Shown here: positions 1-5,917 of the stretch, one piece after another
Position numbering within the stretch: position 1 is the stretch's first letter
Layout: every line of letters starts with the position of its first letter
Origin: Burkholderiaceae bacterium
Lineage (GTDB): Bacteria; Pseudomonadota; Gammaproteobacteria; Burkholderiales; Burkholderiaceae_D
DNA: 10,729 nt
Direction: 5' to 3'
Assembly (NCBI GenBank): GCA_019752915.1
Contig: JAIELO010000369.1
Span: 1-10,729 of the forward strand
Position numbers and translations under genes: made by a program
Notes under the pieces: model-generated
The model's input: only the letters and a program-made list of their open reading frames with translations
Database searches by the model: none
What the model was told of the DNA's origin: nothing

Positions 1-777
1 CAGCCCTTCATGCTGCGCCGGACCAAGGCGCAGGTGCTGACCGAGTTACCGGCGCGTACCGAGATCACGCTGGAAGTCGATCTATCGGCGCAGGAAGTGG
101 CGCTGTACGAATCGCTGCGCCGCGCGGCGCTGGAAAAACTCGCCCAGGTAGAAGGCCCGGCCGAGAAAAAGTCCATGCAGATCCTCGCCGAAATCATGAA
201 GCTGCGGCGCGCCTGCTGCAACCCGCAACTGGTAGCGCCGGAACTGGGGCTGGCCAGCAGCAAACTGGCAGCGTTCGCGCGACTGCTGCAAGGCTTGCTG
301 GAAAACCGCCACAAGGTGCTGGTGTTCAGCCAGTTCGTCGACCATCTGGCGCTGATCCGCGCCCACCTCGACGAGCAGGCCATCACTTACCAGTATCTGG
401 ATGGCGCCACCCCGATGGCCGAACGCAAGAAGCGCATCGATCTGTTCCAGTCGGGGCAGGGCGAGGTCTTCCTGATCAGCCTGAAAGCGGGCGGGGTCGG
501 CATCAATCTGACGGCGGCCGACTACGTGATCCATATGGATCCGTGGTGGAATCCGGCGGTGGAGGATCAGGCTTCCGACCGCGCCCACCGCATGGGCCAG
601 CAGCGTCCTGTCACCATCTACCGGCTGGTGGCGCGCCACACCATCGAGGAAGGCATCGTCGACCTGCACCAGCACAAGCGCGACCTGGCCGACAGCCTGC
701 TCGAAGGCAGCGATGTCTCGGGCCGCATGTCGGCCTCCGAGATGTTGAACATGCTGCAAGAAGGGATGCGAAAGTAG
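1..777 (+). CDS. SNF2-family helicase-like ATPase, C-terminal part (5' partial)
   Basis: The reading frame is open from base 1, so the gene starts left of the window; the ATG at 10 is internal, because the codons before it complete the family motif PFMLRRTK. About 258 codons remain, covering the end of the first RecA-like domain and the whole helicase C-terminal domain. Visible motifs are KVLVFSQF (motif IV, near 313-336), LKAGGVGINLTAADYVIHMD (motif V, 481-540), then DPWWNP and DRAHRMGQ (motif VI with its arginine finger, 577-600). The Walker A and DExH motifs lie outside the window. Family members use ATP to move along double-stranded DNA and remodel protein-DNA contacts; the bacterial partner is usually unknown (RapA is a distinct, better-known branch). 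The gene ends in TAG. The next gene on the same strand starts 103 nt later and has no obvious functional link. Confidence 0.93.
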   Translation, partial: QPFMLRRTKAQVLTELPARTEITLEVDLSAQEVALYESLRRAALEKLAQVEGPAEKKSMQILAEIMKLRRACCNPQLVAPELGLASSKLAAFARLLQGLLENRHKVLVFSQFVDHLALIRAHLDEQAITYQYLDGATPMAERKKRIDLFQSGQGEVFLISLKAGGVGINLTAADYVIHMDPWWNPAVEDQASDRAHRMGQQRPVTIYRLVARHTIEEGIVDLHQHKRDLADSLLEGSDVSGRMSASEMLNMLQEGMRK

Positions 778-793
778 CCGTCCAGTTACAAAC

Positions 794-834
794 CGGAGGC
801 TCTCAAACGGGCCGATTAGTGATAATCTCCTCCG
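794..834 (+). other. Nested inverted repeat in the SNF2-DUF885 gap
   Basis: CGGAGG (794-799) and CCTCCG (829-834) are perfect complements. Inside them GATTA (814-818) and TAATC (823-827) form a second perfect stem around a 4-nt loop. The left side has a 14-nt unpaired stretch, so this is an imperfect two-level hairpin. No T-run follows, so it is not a standard intrinsic terminator. The inner stem overlaps GATAAT (821-826), which resembles a -10 box for the DUF885 gene, but no good -35 box sits at the right distance. It could be an mRNA-end structure, a promoter with an overlapping operator, or chance. Confidence 0.3.
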
Positions 835-880
835 CTTCGGCCCGGCAAGCCCGGCCACCATATCGACAAGGCTGTTCAAG

Positions 881-2902
881 ATGATCAAGACAAAAATCGC
901 ACTGGCTGTATTGATGACGACGCTCGCCGTCGCACCAGCCAGTGCCAGCAAGCAAGCACAGGACAAGCAGGAAAGCAGTAAGACCAGCAGCAAGACCAGC
1001 AGCAGTGGCAAAAGCCAGAAGAGCCCTAGCACGGGCAGTCAAAGTAGCAGTAAAAAAAGCAAGAGTAGCGCTAAAAGTGCTGCAAAAAGCAGCAAAGCAA
1101 GCAGCAGCAAACACGCCAAGAGCAGCAAAAGCAGCAAACAGAAAGGCCCGCTCAGCAGCACCAAAACCCTGGTCGCCGGCACTGCACTGGCCGCCAGCGC
1201 TACCCCGGCACTGAAGCTGGTGGCGCCGGAGAGCTATAAGGACCGCAATTTCAATAGCCTCAGCAATCAGTTCCTCAACGCGCTGTGGCGCCTCGATTCG
1301 GAAAGCGCCGTGTATGCGGGTAAATACGACACCGCAGCCACGCTGGCAATTCCCGACAAGGCCGGACTGGCCCGCGAGCTGGCCTTTATCGATGAATGGA
1401 AACACAAATTCGGCGCCGTCGATGGCAATAAGCTATCGGCCAAGCAGCGCACCGATCTGGCGCTGCTGATCAACAAGCTCGACGGCGACCGCTTCCGTCT
1501 CACCACACTCAAGGAATACGAGTGGAATCCCGCCATGTATAACGTGGCCGGCCCCATCGACCTGATTCTCAGCACCGAATACGCGGCCCAGCCACAACGC
1601 CTGCGCACTTTGCTGAAACGTATAGCCGGCATTCCGGCCTACTACGAGGCAGCGCGCGCCAATATCGTCAATCCCACCCGCGAGCATACCCGGCTGGCCA
1701 TCGCCCAGGCGCCCGGCATCCAGACCCTGCTGACCGAAGTCGACAAGGCAGCGCAGGCGTCCATCCTGACAGCGGTGGAAAAGCAGCTGTACACCCAGCG
1801 CATTAATGCTGCGCTAACGGCCATCGATAGCTATGTGGCCTTCCTGAGCGAGCTCGATAAGCAGTCCGATACTACGGGCCGACGCAGCTTCCGTCTCGGC
1901 AAAGAACTGTACGAACAGAAATTCGCCTTCGATATCCAGTCCGCCAGCACCGCCGAACAGACTTATCAGAAGGCACTGGCAGCACGCGAAGAATTGCTGG
2001 CCAATATGAGCCGCATCACCGACGAGCTGTGGGAACGCTATCTGGGGGCCACGCCGCGGCCGGGCGACCGCTACGCGCGCATCGGCATGATGATCGACAA
2101 GCTGTCGTCGCGCCACGTGGCACGCGAAGATTTTGTGACGGAAATCCGCCGTCAGGTTCCGCTGTTACAGGACTGGGTGATCAGCCACGATCTGCTCACG
2201 CTCGATCCGTCCAAGCCGCTGGAAGTACGCGCCACGCCTGCCTATCAGGCCGGCGTCGCCGGTGCCAGCATCGATGCGCCGGGCCCGTACCGGCCGCAGG
2301 ACCGCACCTATTACAACGTCACGCCGCTCGATGGCGCCACGCCAGAACAGGCGGAAAGCAGCCTGCGCGAATACAACTACTGGATTCTGCAGATCCTCAA
2401 CATCCACGAAGCGATTCCCGGCCATTACGCGCAACTGGTGTATGCCAACAAATCGCCGTCCATCGTCAAATCGATCTTCGGCAATGGTGCCATGGTGGAA
2501 GGCTGGGCGGTGTATGGCGAGCGCATGATGCTGGAATCCGGTTATGGCGATAACGCGCCGGAAATGTGGCTGATGTATTCCAAGTGGAATCTGCGCAGCG
2601 TCACCAACACCATCCTCGACTACAGCGTGCACGTGCTGGGCATGACCGAACAGCAGGCGCTTGATCTGCTCACCCGTCAGGCTTTCCAGACCCGTAGCGA
2701 AGCGCAGGAAAAATGGCACCGTGTGCAGGTGTCCTCGGTGCAGCTGACCAGCTATTTCAGCGGGTACAGCGAAATCATGGAATTACGCGAACAGCGCAAG
2801 CAGGCGCTCGGCAGCAAGTTCAATCTGAAGGACTTCCACGAGCAGTTCCTCAGCTATGGCAGTGCACCGGTACGCGTCATCAAAGGGCTGATGAACCAGT
2901 AA
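881..2902 (+). CDS. Secreted DUF885-family metallohydrolase-like protein with Ser/Lys-rich N-terminal segment
   Basis: 673 residues. Residues 1-22 look like a Sec signal peptide: basic start MIKTK, hydrophobic core IALAVLMTTLAVA and an ASA cleavage site before S23, so the protein is probably periplasmic or exported. Residues 24-88 are almost only Ser, Lys, Ala, Thr and Gln. From about residue 105 the rest matches the DUF885 (PF05960) type. The diagnostic motif HEAIPGH is at residues 509-515 and EGWAVYGE at 540-547. By analogy with HExxH-type zinc peptidases, H509, H515 and E540 may bind metal and E510 may act as base; this is inference. The C-terminal FNLKDFHEQFLSYGSAPV stretch also fits the family. 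Substrate is unknown; peptidase activity is plausible. The ATG at 881 has only a weak AAGG ribosome site (868-871), but the signal peptide that follows supports it. No operon partner is evident. Confidence 0.88.
   Translation: MIKTKIALAVLMTTLAVAPASASKQAQDKQESSKTSSKTSSSGKSQKSPSTGSQSSSKKSKSSAKSAAKSSKASSSKHAKSSKSSKQKGPLSSTKTLVAGTALAASATPALKLVAPESYKDRNFNSLSNQFLNALWRLDSESAVYAGKYDTAATLAIPDKAGLARELAFIDEWKHKFGAVDGNKLSAKQRTDLALLINKLDGDRFRLTTLKEYEWNPAMYNVAGPIDLILSTEYAAQPQRLRTLLKRIAGIPAYYEAARANIVNPTREHTRLAIAQAPGIQTLLTEVDKAAQASILTAVEKQLYTQRINAALTAIDSYVAFLSELDKQSDTTGRRSFRLGKELYEQKFAFDIQSASTAEQTYQKALAAREELLANMSRITDELWERYLGATPRPGDRYARIGMMIDKLSSRHVAREDFVTEIRRQVPLLQDWVISHDLLTLDPSKPLEVRATPAYQAGVAGASIDAPGPYRPQDRTYYNVTPLDGATPEQAESSLREYNYWILQILNIHEAIPGHYAQLVYANKSPSIVKSIFGNGAMVEGWAVYGERMMLESGYGDNAPEMWLMYSKWNLRSVTNTILDYSVHVLGMTEQQALDLLTRQAFQTRSEAQEKWHRVQVSSVQLTSYFSGYSEIMELREQRKQALGSKFNLKDFHEQFLSYGSAPVRVIKGLMNQ
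974..1144 (+). repeat. Ser/Lys low-complexity coding segment of the DUF885 gene
   Basis: Codons 32-88 of the DUF885 gene are built from short SSK, KSS and AKS units, written mostly with AGC, AGT, AAA and AAG codons. Over residues 24-88 Ser plus Lys make up 44 of 65 residues and only two residues are acidic, so the segment is strongly basic and probably disordered. It lies between the signal peptide and the folded domain, as a spacer or a tether to anionic envelope polymers would. Its simple-sequence DNA is prone to length change by slippage. Confidence 0.85.
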
Positions 2903-2918
2903 GCCGAGGAGGATGGGC

Positions 2919-2939
2919 GCGGCACGCTTGCGTGTCCGC
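2919..2939 (+). terminator. Possible hairpin after the DUF885 gene, no T-run
   Basis: GCGGCACG (2919-2926) pairs with CGTG (2931-2934) and CCGC (2936-2939) around a CTTG loop, with one bulged T: eight base pairs in total, 17 nt after the DUF885 stop. The sequence after it has no run of T on either strand, so it does not meet the intrinsic terminator pattern. It may protect the 3' end of the message or be a weak terminator. The remaining 2940-3012 stretch holds a short GGGC-GCT-GCCC hairpin (2944-2954) and no convincing promoter. Confidence 0.3.
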
Positions 2940-3012
2940 AAACGGGCGCTGCCCTGATTCGATACGATGGGGAACGGGCGGATTTTTCAGCCCCTTCTGC
3001 TAGCATGCGAAC

Positions 3013-3018
3013 AGGGAG
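3013..3018 (+). promoter_or_regulatory. Ribosome binding site of the coiled-coil gene
   Basis: AGGGAG lies 5 nt before the ATG at 3024. It decides the start: the same frame also has an ATG at 2967, but that one has no ribosome site and would add 19 residues that do not look like the family N-terminus. A third ATG at 3030 is possible with 11-nt spacing. Confidence 0.7.
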
Positions 3019-3023
3019 TGATA

Positions 3024-3494
3024 ATGAACATGCCCATCCACTTCAATACGCTCGATTACGCACGCAAGCTCAGCGAGGCTGGCTTGCCGGCCGAACAGGC
3101 CGAAGCCCACGCTCAGGCCCTGGCCGATGCACTGAGTGAAGCCACGGTCACGCCGAGCGAGTTAGTACTACTCAGAACAGATCTGCTGGCGCGCATCGAA
3201 ATGCTGCGTACAGAAACTCTGGCAAGCCTCGATAAGTTCCGCGTGGAAACACAGGCAAGCCTCGATAAGTTCCGCGTGGAAACACAGGCAAGTATCGAAA
3301 AGTTGCGCGCAGAAACACAGGCAGGTATCGAAAAGTTGCGCGCAGAAACACAAGCAAGTATCGAGCAGTTGCGCAACGAGATGAACTCTCGTCTGGGACG
3401 CGTGGAAGCGCACCTAAAACGCCTCTACTGGCTGGTCGGGCTTACGCTGCTGAGCAATACGGCCGTACTGATTACCGTGCTGCTCAGAACTTAA
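3024..3494 (+). CDS. Small coiled-coil protein with C-terminal membrane anchor, DUF1640-like
   Basis: 156 residues. The N-terminal FNTLDYARKLSEAGLPAEQA followed by an Ala-rich helix (residues 7-40) resembles DUF1640 (PF07798), the family related to mitochondrial CCDC90/MCUR1 proteins. Residues 54-119 are six consecutive 11-residue units of the form T-Q-A-S-(I/L)-(E/D)-K-(L/F)-R-x-E, a hendecad coiled coil. After a short linker, residues 134-154 form one hydrophobic membrane segment and only two residues follow it, so the protein is probably tail-anchored with the coiled coil in the cytoplasm; the orientation is inferred. The bacterial function is not known. A role in oligomerisation or as a membrane-linked scaffold is plausible. 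The gene runs convergent to tatC and its TAA overlaps the tatC stop, but a link to Tat is not implied. Confidence 0.8.
   Translation: MNMPIHFNTLDYARKLSEAGLPAEQAEAHAQALADALSEATVTPSELVLLRTDLLARIEMLRTETLASLDKFRVETQASLDKFRVETQASIEKLRAETQAGIEKLRAETQASIEQLRNEMNSRLGRVEAHLKRLYWLVGLTLLSNTAVLITVLLRT
3183..3380 (+). repeat. Six 33-bp tandem repeats encoding 11-residue coiled-coil units
   Basis: The units start at 3183, 3216, 3249, 3282, 3315 and 3348. Units 2 and 3 differ at only two bases, both in the Leu-to-Gln change near the start. Units 4 and 5 differ at one base, which changes Ser to Gly. Units 1 and 6 are more diverged. The pairing of near-identical neighbours suggests stepwise duplication of single units. 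The repeat keeps the frame and has no spacers, so it is not a CRISPR array. Confidence 0.9.
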
Positions 3495-4246
3495 GCGCGA
3501 TCTTCCGGCGCTGTCGACATCTTCACGAACAAAGGCGCTACCAGCATCCCCAGTTCGTACAACAGGCACATTGGTATCGCCAGCGAAAACATGCTGACCG
3601 CGTCCGGCGGGGTCACCACGGCGGCAACGGCGAACGCTCCCACGATGGCATACGGGCGGATTTCTTTCAGTTTTTCCACCGAAACCAGACCCATACGCAC
3701 CAGTATCACCACCACCACCGGCACCTCGAAGGTCGCACCGAAGGCCAGACACATCGACATGATGAAGTCCAGATAGTTTTCGATATCCGGCGTCACCGCA
3801 ATCGACTGAGGCGAAAATTCGGCAATGAATTTGAAGACGCGCCCGAACACGAAGAAGTAGCAGAAGGCCACGCCCGCCATGAACAGCAGCGACGACGAAA
3901 TCACCAGTGGTGCCACCAGCCGCTTTTCGTGCGCATACAGTCCCGGCGCCACAAACGCCCACACCTGATACAGCACCCACGGCAGCGCCAGCACCAGTGC
4001 CAGCACCAGCGTCACCTTCATCGGCACCAGAAACGGCGAGGTCACACCGGTGGCAATCATTTTCGAACCGACCGGCAGCGCCGCAATCATCGGCTCGGCC
4101 AGAATGTCATAAATGCGCGCCGGGCCGGGCCAGATCAGCAGGCCCACGCACACCAGCACAATGCCGATCGTGGCACGTACCAGACGGTCACGCAGTTCGA
4201 TCAGGTGAGAGATAAAGGTCTCTTCGCCCGGCTTGGAAGTAGTCAT
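3491..4246 (-). CDS. tatC: Sec-independent protein translocase subunit TatC
   Basis: 251 residues, the usual TatC length. TatC is the polytopic inner-membrane receptor that binds the twin-arginine signal peptide of folded cargo together with TatB. The N-terminal FISHLIELRDRL contains E17, matching E. coli E15. YQVWAFVAPGLYAHEKR contains F98 and E107, matching F94 and E103 of the signal-peptide site with the same 9-residue spacing. Six hydrophobic segments are visible, and CLLYELG near the end is also conserved. The ATG follows the tatB stop directly (TAAATG) and no Shine-Dalgarno sequence is seen, so translation is probably coupled to tatB. The gene is last in the his-hinT-tat run and its stop interlocks with that of the convergent coiled-coil gene. 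Confidence 0.97.
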   Translation of the reverse strand: MTTSKPGEETFISHLIELRDRLVRATIGIVLVCVGLLIWPGPARIYDILAEPMIAALPVGSKMIATGVTSPFLVPMKVTLVLALVLALPWVLYQVWAFVAPGLYAHEKRLVAPLVISSSLLFMAGVAFCYFFVFGRVFKFIAEFSPQSIAVTPDIENYLDFIMSMCLAFGATFEVPVVVVILVRMGLVSVEKLKEIRPYAIVGAFAVAAVVTPPDAVSMFSLAIPMCLLYELGMLVAPLFVKMSTAPEDRA

Positions 4247-4735
4247 TTAATAGAACGAAGGTGGGGTATGGGTGCGAGGACGGAAGCGCGCCACGCGGGC
4301 CGCGCCGGAAACCACATGCTGCTTACCGCCATGCATCTGCTTGTACCAGGCGGGAATGGCAGCGCTGCGCACCAGCTTCTTGCGACGGAATTCGCGCGCC
4401 TTGCGCTTCAGATCTTCTTCGCTGGCGCTAATGATGCGCTGCCCGGCCGGCGCATCGTCCCAGGCATGCTGGACGTCGGCGAGATTCTCGGCGATCGAAT
4501 TTTCGACATCCTGCTTGATGCTCTGCGCAGCATCCTGCACATCCTTCTGCAGATTGCGCAGCTCTTCCATCTCGATTTCACGCGAGACTTCCGATTTGAC
4601 TTCATTCAGGTAACGCTGGGCACGGCCATACAGCGTACCGGCCATGCGCGCCACTTTGGGCAGTTTTTCCGGTCCGATGACGACCAGCGCCACCACACCG
4701 ATTACCGCGAGTTTGGTAAGACCGAGATCGATCAT
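4247..4735 (-). CDS. tatB: Sec-independent protein translocase subunit TatB
   Basis: 162 residues. TatB joins TatC in the receptor complex for twin-arginine substrates. The protein starts MIDLGLTKLAVIGVVALVVI, a short membrane helix, followed by the hinge GPEKLP that marks TatB (TatA has FG at this place). An amphipathic helix follows (VARMAGTLYGRAQRYLNEVK), then a long charged helix rich in Glu and Lys up to about residue 120. The basic tail with AWYKQ and SGAARVARFRP resembles the tails of betaproteobacterial TatB. The ATG at 4735 has no clear ribosome site. The gene is 64 nt after tatA and abuts tatC with no gap, consistent with one transcript. Confidence 0.95.
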   Translation of the reverse strand: MIDLGLTKLAVIGVVALVVIGPEKLPKVARMAGTLYGRAQRYLNEVKSEVSREIEMEELRNLQKDVQDAAQSIKQDVENSIAENLADVQHAWDDAPAGQRIISASEEDLKRKAREFRRKKLVRSAAIPAWYKQMHGGKQHVVSGAARVARFRPRTHTPPSFY

Positions 4736-4766
4736 AGATGTCTTGCATCAGGGGAGGCTCACGGCC

Positions 4767-4782
4767 GGCCGCATGCACGGCC
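4767..4782 (-). other. GC-rich hairpin between tatA and tatB
   Basis: GGCCG (4767-4771) and CGGCC (4778-4782) form a perfect 5-bp stem around a 6-nt loop, in the 64-nt gap between the tatA stop and the tatB start. There is no T-run after it on the transcribed strand, so it should not stop transcription. A structure here could stabilise the tatA part of the message, which would fit the known excess of TatA over TatB and TatC in cells; that role is inference. Confidence 0.35.
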
Positions 4783-4799
4783 AGCCCGTTCGCCACCGC

Positions 4800-5036
4800 T
4801 TACTGCTTGCTCTTTTCCTTGGCTTCGACGTCGATGGTCGACTTGTCGGCCACCTGACTTGGCGCGGCCGACGCTGCTGGCGCACCAGCTTTGTCTTCAT
4901 CGCCCTTGATACCGTCTTTAAAGCCTTTGACTGCTTTGCCGATATCGGCACCAACGTTACCCAGTTTTTTGGTGCCAAAGATCAGAATAACGACCACCAG
5001 CAGAATTGCCCAATGCAACCAGCTACCTGTACCCAT
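4800..5036 (-). CDS. tatA: Sec-independent protein translocase subunit TatA
   Basis: 78 residues, normal for TatA. TatA oligomers assemble on substrate-loaded TatBC and allow folded proteins to cross the inner membrane. Residues 1-22 ([20 protein letters not shown]) give the short N-terminal membrane helix; FGTKKL is the conserved FG hinge, followed by the amphipathic helix [20 protein letters not shown]. The tail is polar and rich in Ala, Lys and Asp, with no fixed structure expected. The start is set at 5036 because AAGGGG lies 7 nt upstream and the protein then begins as TatA proteins do. An in-frame ATG at 5060 would add eight residues and has no better ribosome site. The upstream gap of 149 nt is the largest in the minus-strand cluster. 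Confidence 0.96.
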   Translation of the reverse strand: MGTGSWLHWAILLVVVILIFGTKKLGNVGADIGKAVKGFKDGIKGDEDKAGAPAASAAPSQVADKSTIDVEAKEKSKQ

Positions 5037-5043
5037 TTCAATT

Positions 5044-5049
5044 CCCCTT
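5044..5049 (-). promoter_or_regulatory. Ribosome binding site of tatA
   Basis: The minus strand reads AAGGGG here, 7 nt before the ATG at 5036. It is the strongest ribosome site among the three tat genes and supports the shorter tatA start. Confidence 0.7.
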
Positions 5050-5100
5050 GCAAGGCGCATGCGCCCGAATTAACCGTTGATTCAAAAAACTGCCTGCGAC

Positions 5101-5106
5101 AGTATA
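5101..5106 (-). promoter_or_regulatory. Possible -10 box of a tat promoter
   Basis: The minus strand reads TATACT, one base from the sigma-70 consensus, 64 nt before the tatA ATG. A well-matching -35 box is missing at 16-18 nt; ATGACA (plus 5121-5126) is close to TTGACA but only 14 nt away. If used, the promoter would need an activator or be weak. The gap is AT-rich compared with its surroundings, which agrees with a regulatory role. Confidence 0.35.
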
Positions 5107-5120
5107 AGCGAAGCGCTGCG

Positions 5121-5150
5121 TGTCATGTAGATGTCATGTTTCTATCGATA
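5121..5150. other. Direct repeat and palindrome upstream of tatA
   Basis: TGTCATGT occurs at 5121-5128 and again at 5132-5139, spaced 11 bp from start to start, about one helical turn. Next to it TATCGATA (5143-5150) is a perfect 8-bp palindrome. All lie just upstream of the possible tat -10 box, where an activator or repressor could bind. No known operator is recognised. Confidence 0.3.
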
Positions 5151-5168
5151 TAACATCTATGACGACTG

Positions 5169-5188
5169 GCCCGGCCTAGCCCGGCCTA
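5169..5188. repeat. 10-bp perfect tandem repeat at the end of hinT
   Basis: GCCCGGCCTA is present twice without a gap. The copy at 5179-5188 contains the hinT stop (CTA on the plus strand, TAG in the gene). The other copy is outside the gene. It looks like a small duplication that did not change the protein. It is a direct repeat, so it does not form the stem of a terminator. Confidence 0.7.
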
Positions 5189-5557
5189 ACGCTGACCGCG
5201 CCACGGCTGCGGCCCGCCGATGATATGCATGTGCAGATGGTACACCTCTTGTCCGCCATCGGGCCCACTGTTAATCAGCGTCTTGTAACCACCGCTGGGC
5301 GTACCGTCGGCAGCATGCTGCACGCCGCAGCCAAACTCGGCCGCCAGCTTGGGCGCCAGTGCCAGCATCCGGCCCAGCAGGGGTGCATCCTCGGCGCTGC
5401 AGGCCGACAAGGTCGAGAAATGTTTCTTTGGAATCAGCAGCAGATGCACCGGGGCAGCAGGGTTGATGTCCTTAAAACCGAGCAACTCGTCGTCTTCATA
5501 CACGACGGCCGAGGGAATCTTTTTTTCAGCAATTTTGCAAAACAGGCAGTTATCCAC
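5186..5557 (-). CDS. hinT: HIT-family nucleotide phosphoramidase, HinT type
   Basis: 123 residues, about the normal HinT length. HinT enzymes hydrolyse nucleoside phosphoramidates such as AMP-lysine and act as homodimers in the cytoplasm. The histidine triad is seen in YHLHMHIIGG as H107, H109 and H111. Other family marks are the early CLFCKIAEKKIPS (a CxxC pair at C4 and C7, a zinc-type feature of some members), DINPAAPVHLLLIPKKH and INSGPDGGQEVYH. The start codon is GTG at 5557, supported by GGAG 5 nt upstream and by the family N-terminus beginning just before CxxC. The gene lies 21 nt after hisE and 149 nt before tatA, the common his-hinT-tat order in betaproteobacteria; the reason for this link is not known. 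Confidence 0.95.
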   Translation of the reverse strand: MDNCLFCKIAEKKIPSAVVYEDDELLGFKDINPAAPVHLLLIPKKHFSTLSACSAEDAPLLGRMLALAPKLAAEFGCGVQHAADGTPSGGYKTLINSGPDGGQEVYHLHMHIIGGPQPWRGQR

Positions 5558-5562
5558 AACGA

Positions 5563-5566
5563 CTCC
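5563..5566 (-). promoter_or_regulatory. Ribosome binding site of hinT
   Basis: The minus strand reads CTGGAG ending 5 nt before the GTG start at 5557. It lies in the 21-nt hisE-hinT gap and supports the GTG codon as the true start. Confidence 0.6.
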
Positions 5567-5578
5567 AGTTGAGTGGGT

Positions 5579-5917
5579 TTATTCCTTGCGTGCGGCTTTT
5601 TCCGCGATCCCGGACACGCCTTCGCGGCGCGCCAGTTCATCCAGCACCTGCTGCGGCTTGAGGTCGAACTGGGCCAGCAGCACCAGCGTATGGAACCACA
5701 GATCGGCCACTTCATACAGCACTTTGCCGCTATCGGCACCGGCCCGCACATCCTTGGCGGCCATCACCGTTTCGGTGGCTTCTTCGCCGATTTTCTTCAG
5801 AATGGCGTCATCGCCCTTGGCCAGCAGTTTGGCCGTGTACGAGGTGGCAGGGTCGCCACCGTGCGCCGGCTTGCGCGATTCGATAATCTCGGCCAGACGG
5901 TCCAGTATGGTACTCAT
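5579..5917 (-). CDS. hisE: Phosphoribosyl-ATP pyrophosphatase HisE
   Basis: 112 residues. HisE removes pyrophosphate from phosphoribosyl-ATP to give phosphoribosyl-AMP, the second step of histidine synthesis. The all-alpha MazG-like metal site is visible: [15 protein letters not shown] with E45, E46 and E49, and [14 protein letters not shown] with E69 and D72. [14 protein letters not shown] is also typical of HisE. The protein is a separate chain here, not fused to HisI as in enterobacteria. Its ATG overlaps the hisI stop in an ATGA arrangement (4 bp), so translation is probably coupled to hisI, which fits two enzymes that act one after the other. No strong ribosome site of its own is seen. 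Confidence 0.96.
   Translation of the reverse strand: MSTILDRLAEIIESRKPAHGGDPATSYTAKLLAKGDDAILKKIGEEATETVMAAKDVRAGADSGKVLYEVADLWFHTLVLLAQFDLKPQQVLDELARREGVSGIAEKAARKE

Noticed and set aside
82..1032. 316-codon minus-strand open frame opposite the SNF2 gene
   Set aside because: It lies antisense to the helicase motifs and its Leu-rich start is the reverse of the Ser/Lys codon repeats of the next gene.
942..1214. Ala/Arg/Lys-rich histone-like frame within the DUF885 gene
   Set aside because: It is the shifted reading of the Ser/Lys codon repeats. The signal peptide and continuous DUF885 domain are in the other frame.
2967..3023. Longer start of the coiled-coil gene
   Set aside because: No ribosome site precedes the ATG at 2967, while AGGGAG precedes the ATG at 3024, where the family N-terminus begins.
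2903..3023. tRNA or small RNA gene in the gap after DUF885
   Set aside because: Short hairpins exist, but there is no tRNA-like cloverleaf, no T-run and no good promoter.
3183..3380. CRISPR array
   Set aside because: The 33-bp units are contiguous, lack unique spacers and code for a continuous coiled coil.
3929..4909. 326-codon plus-strand open frame opposite tatC and tatB
   Set aside because: It runs antisense through two certain genes and across their junction. Its product is a His/Arg/Gln-rich string with no recognisable domain, as expected from antisense frames in GC-rich DNA.
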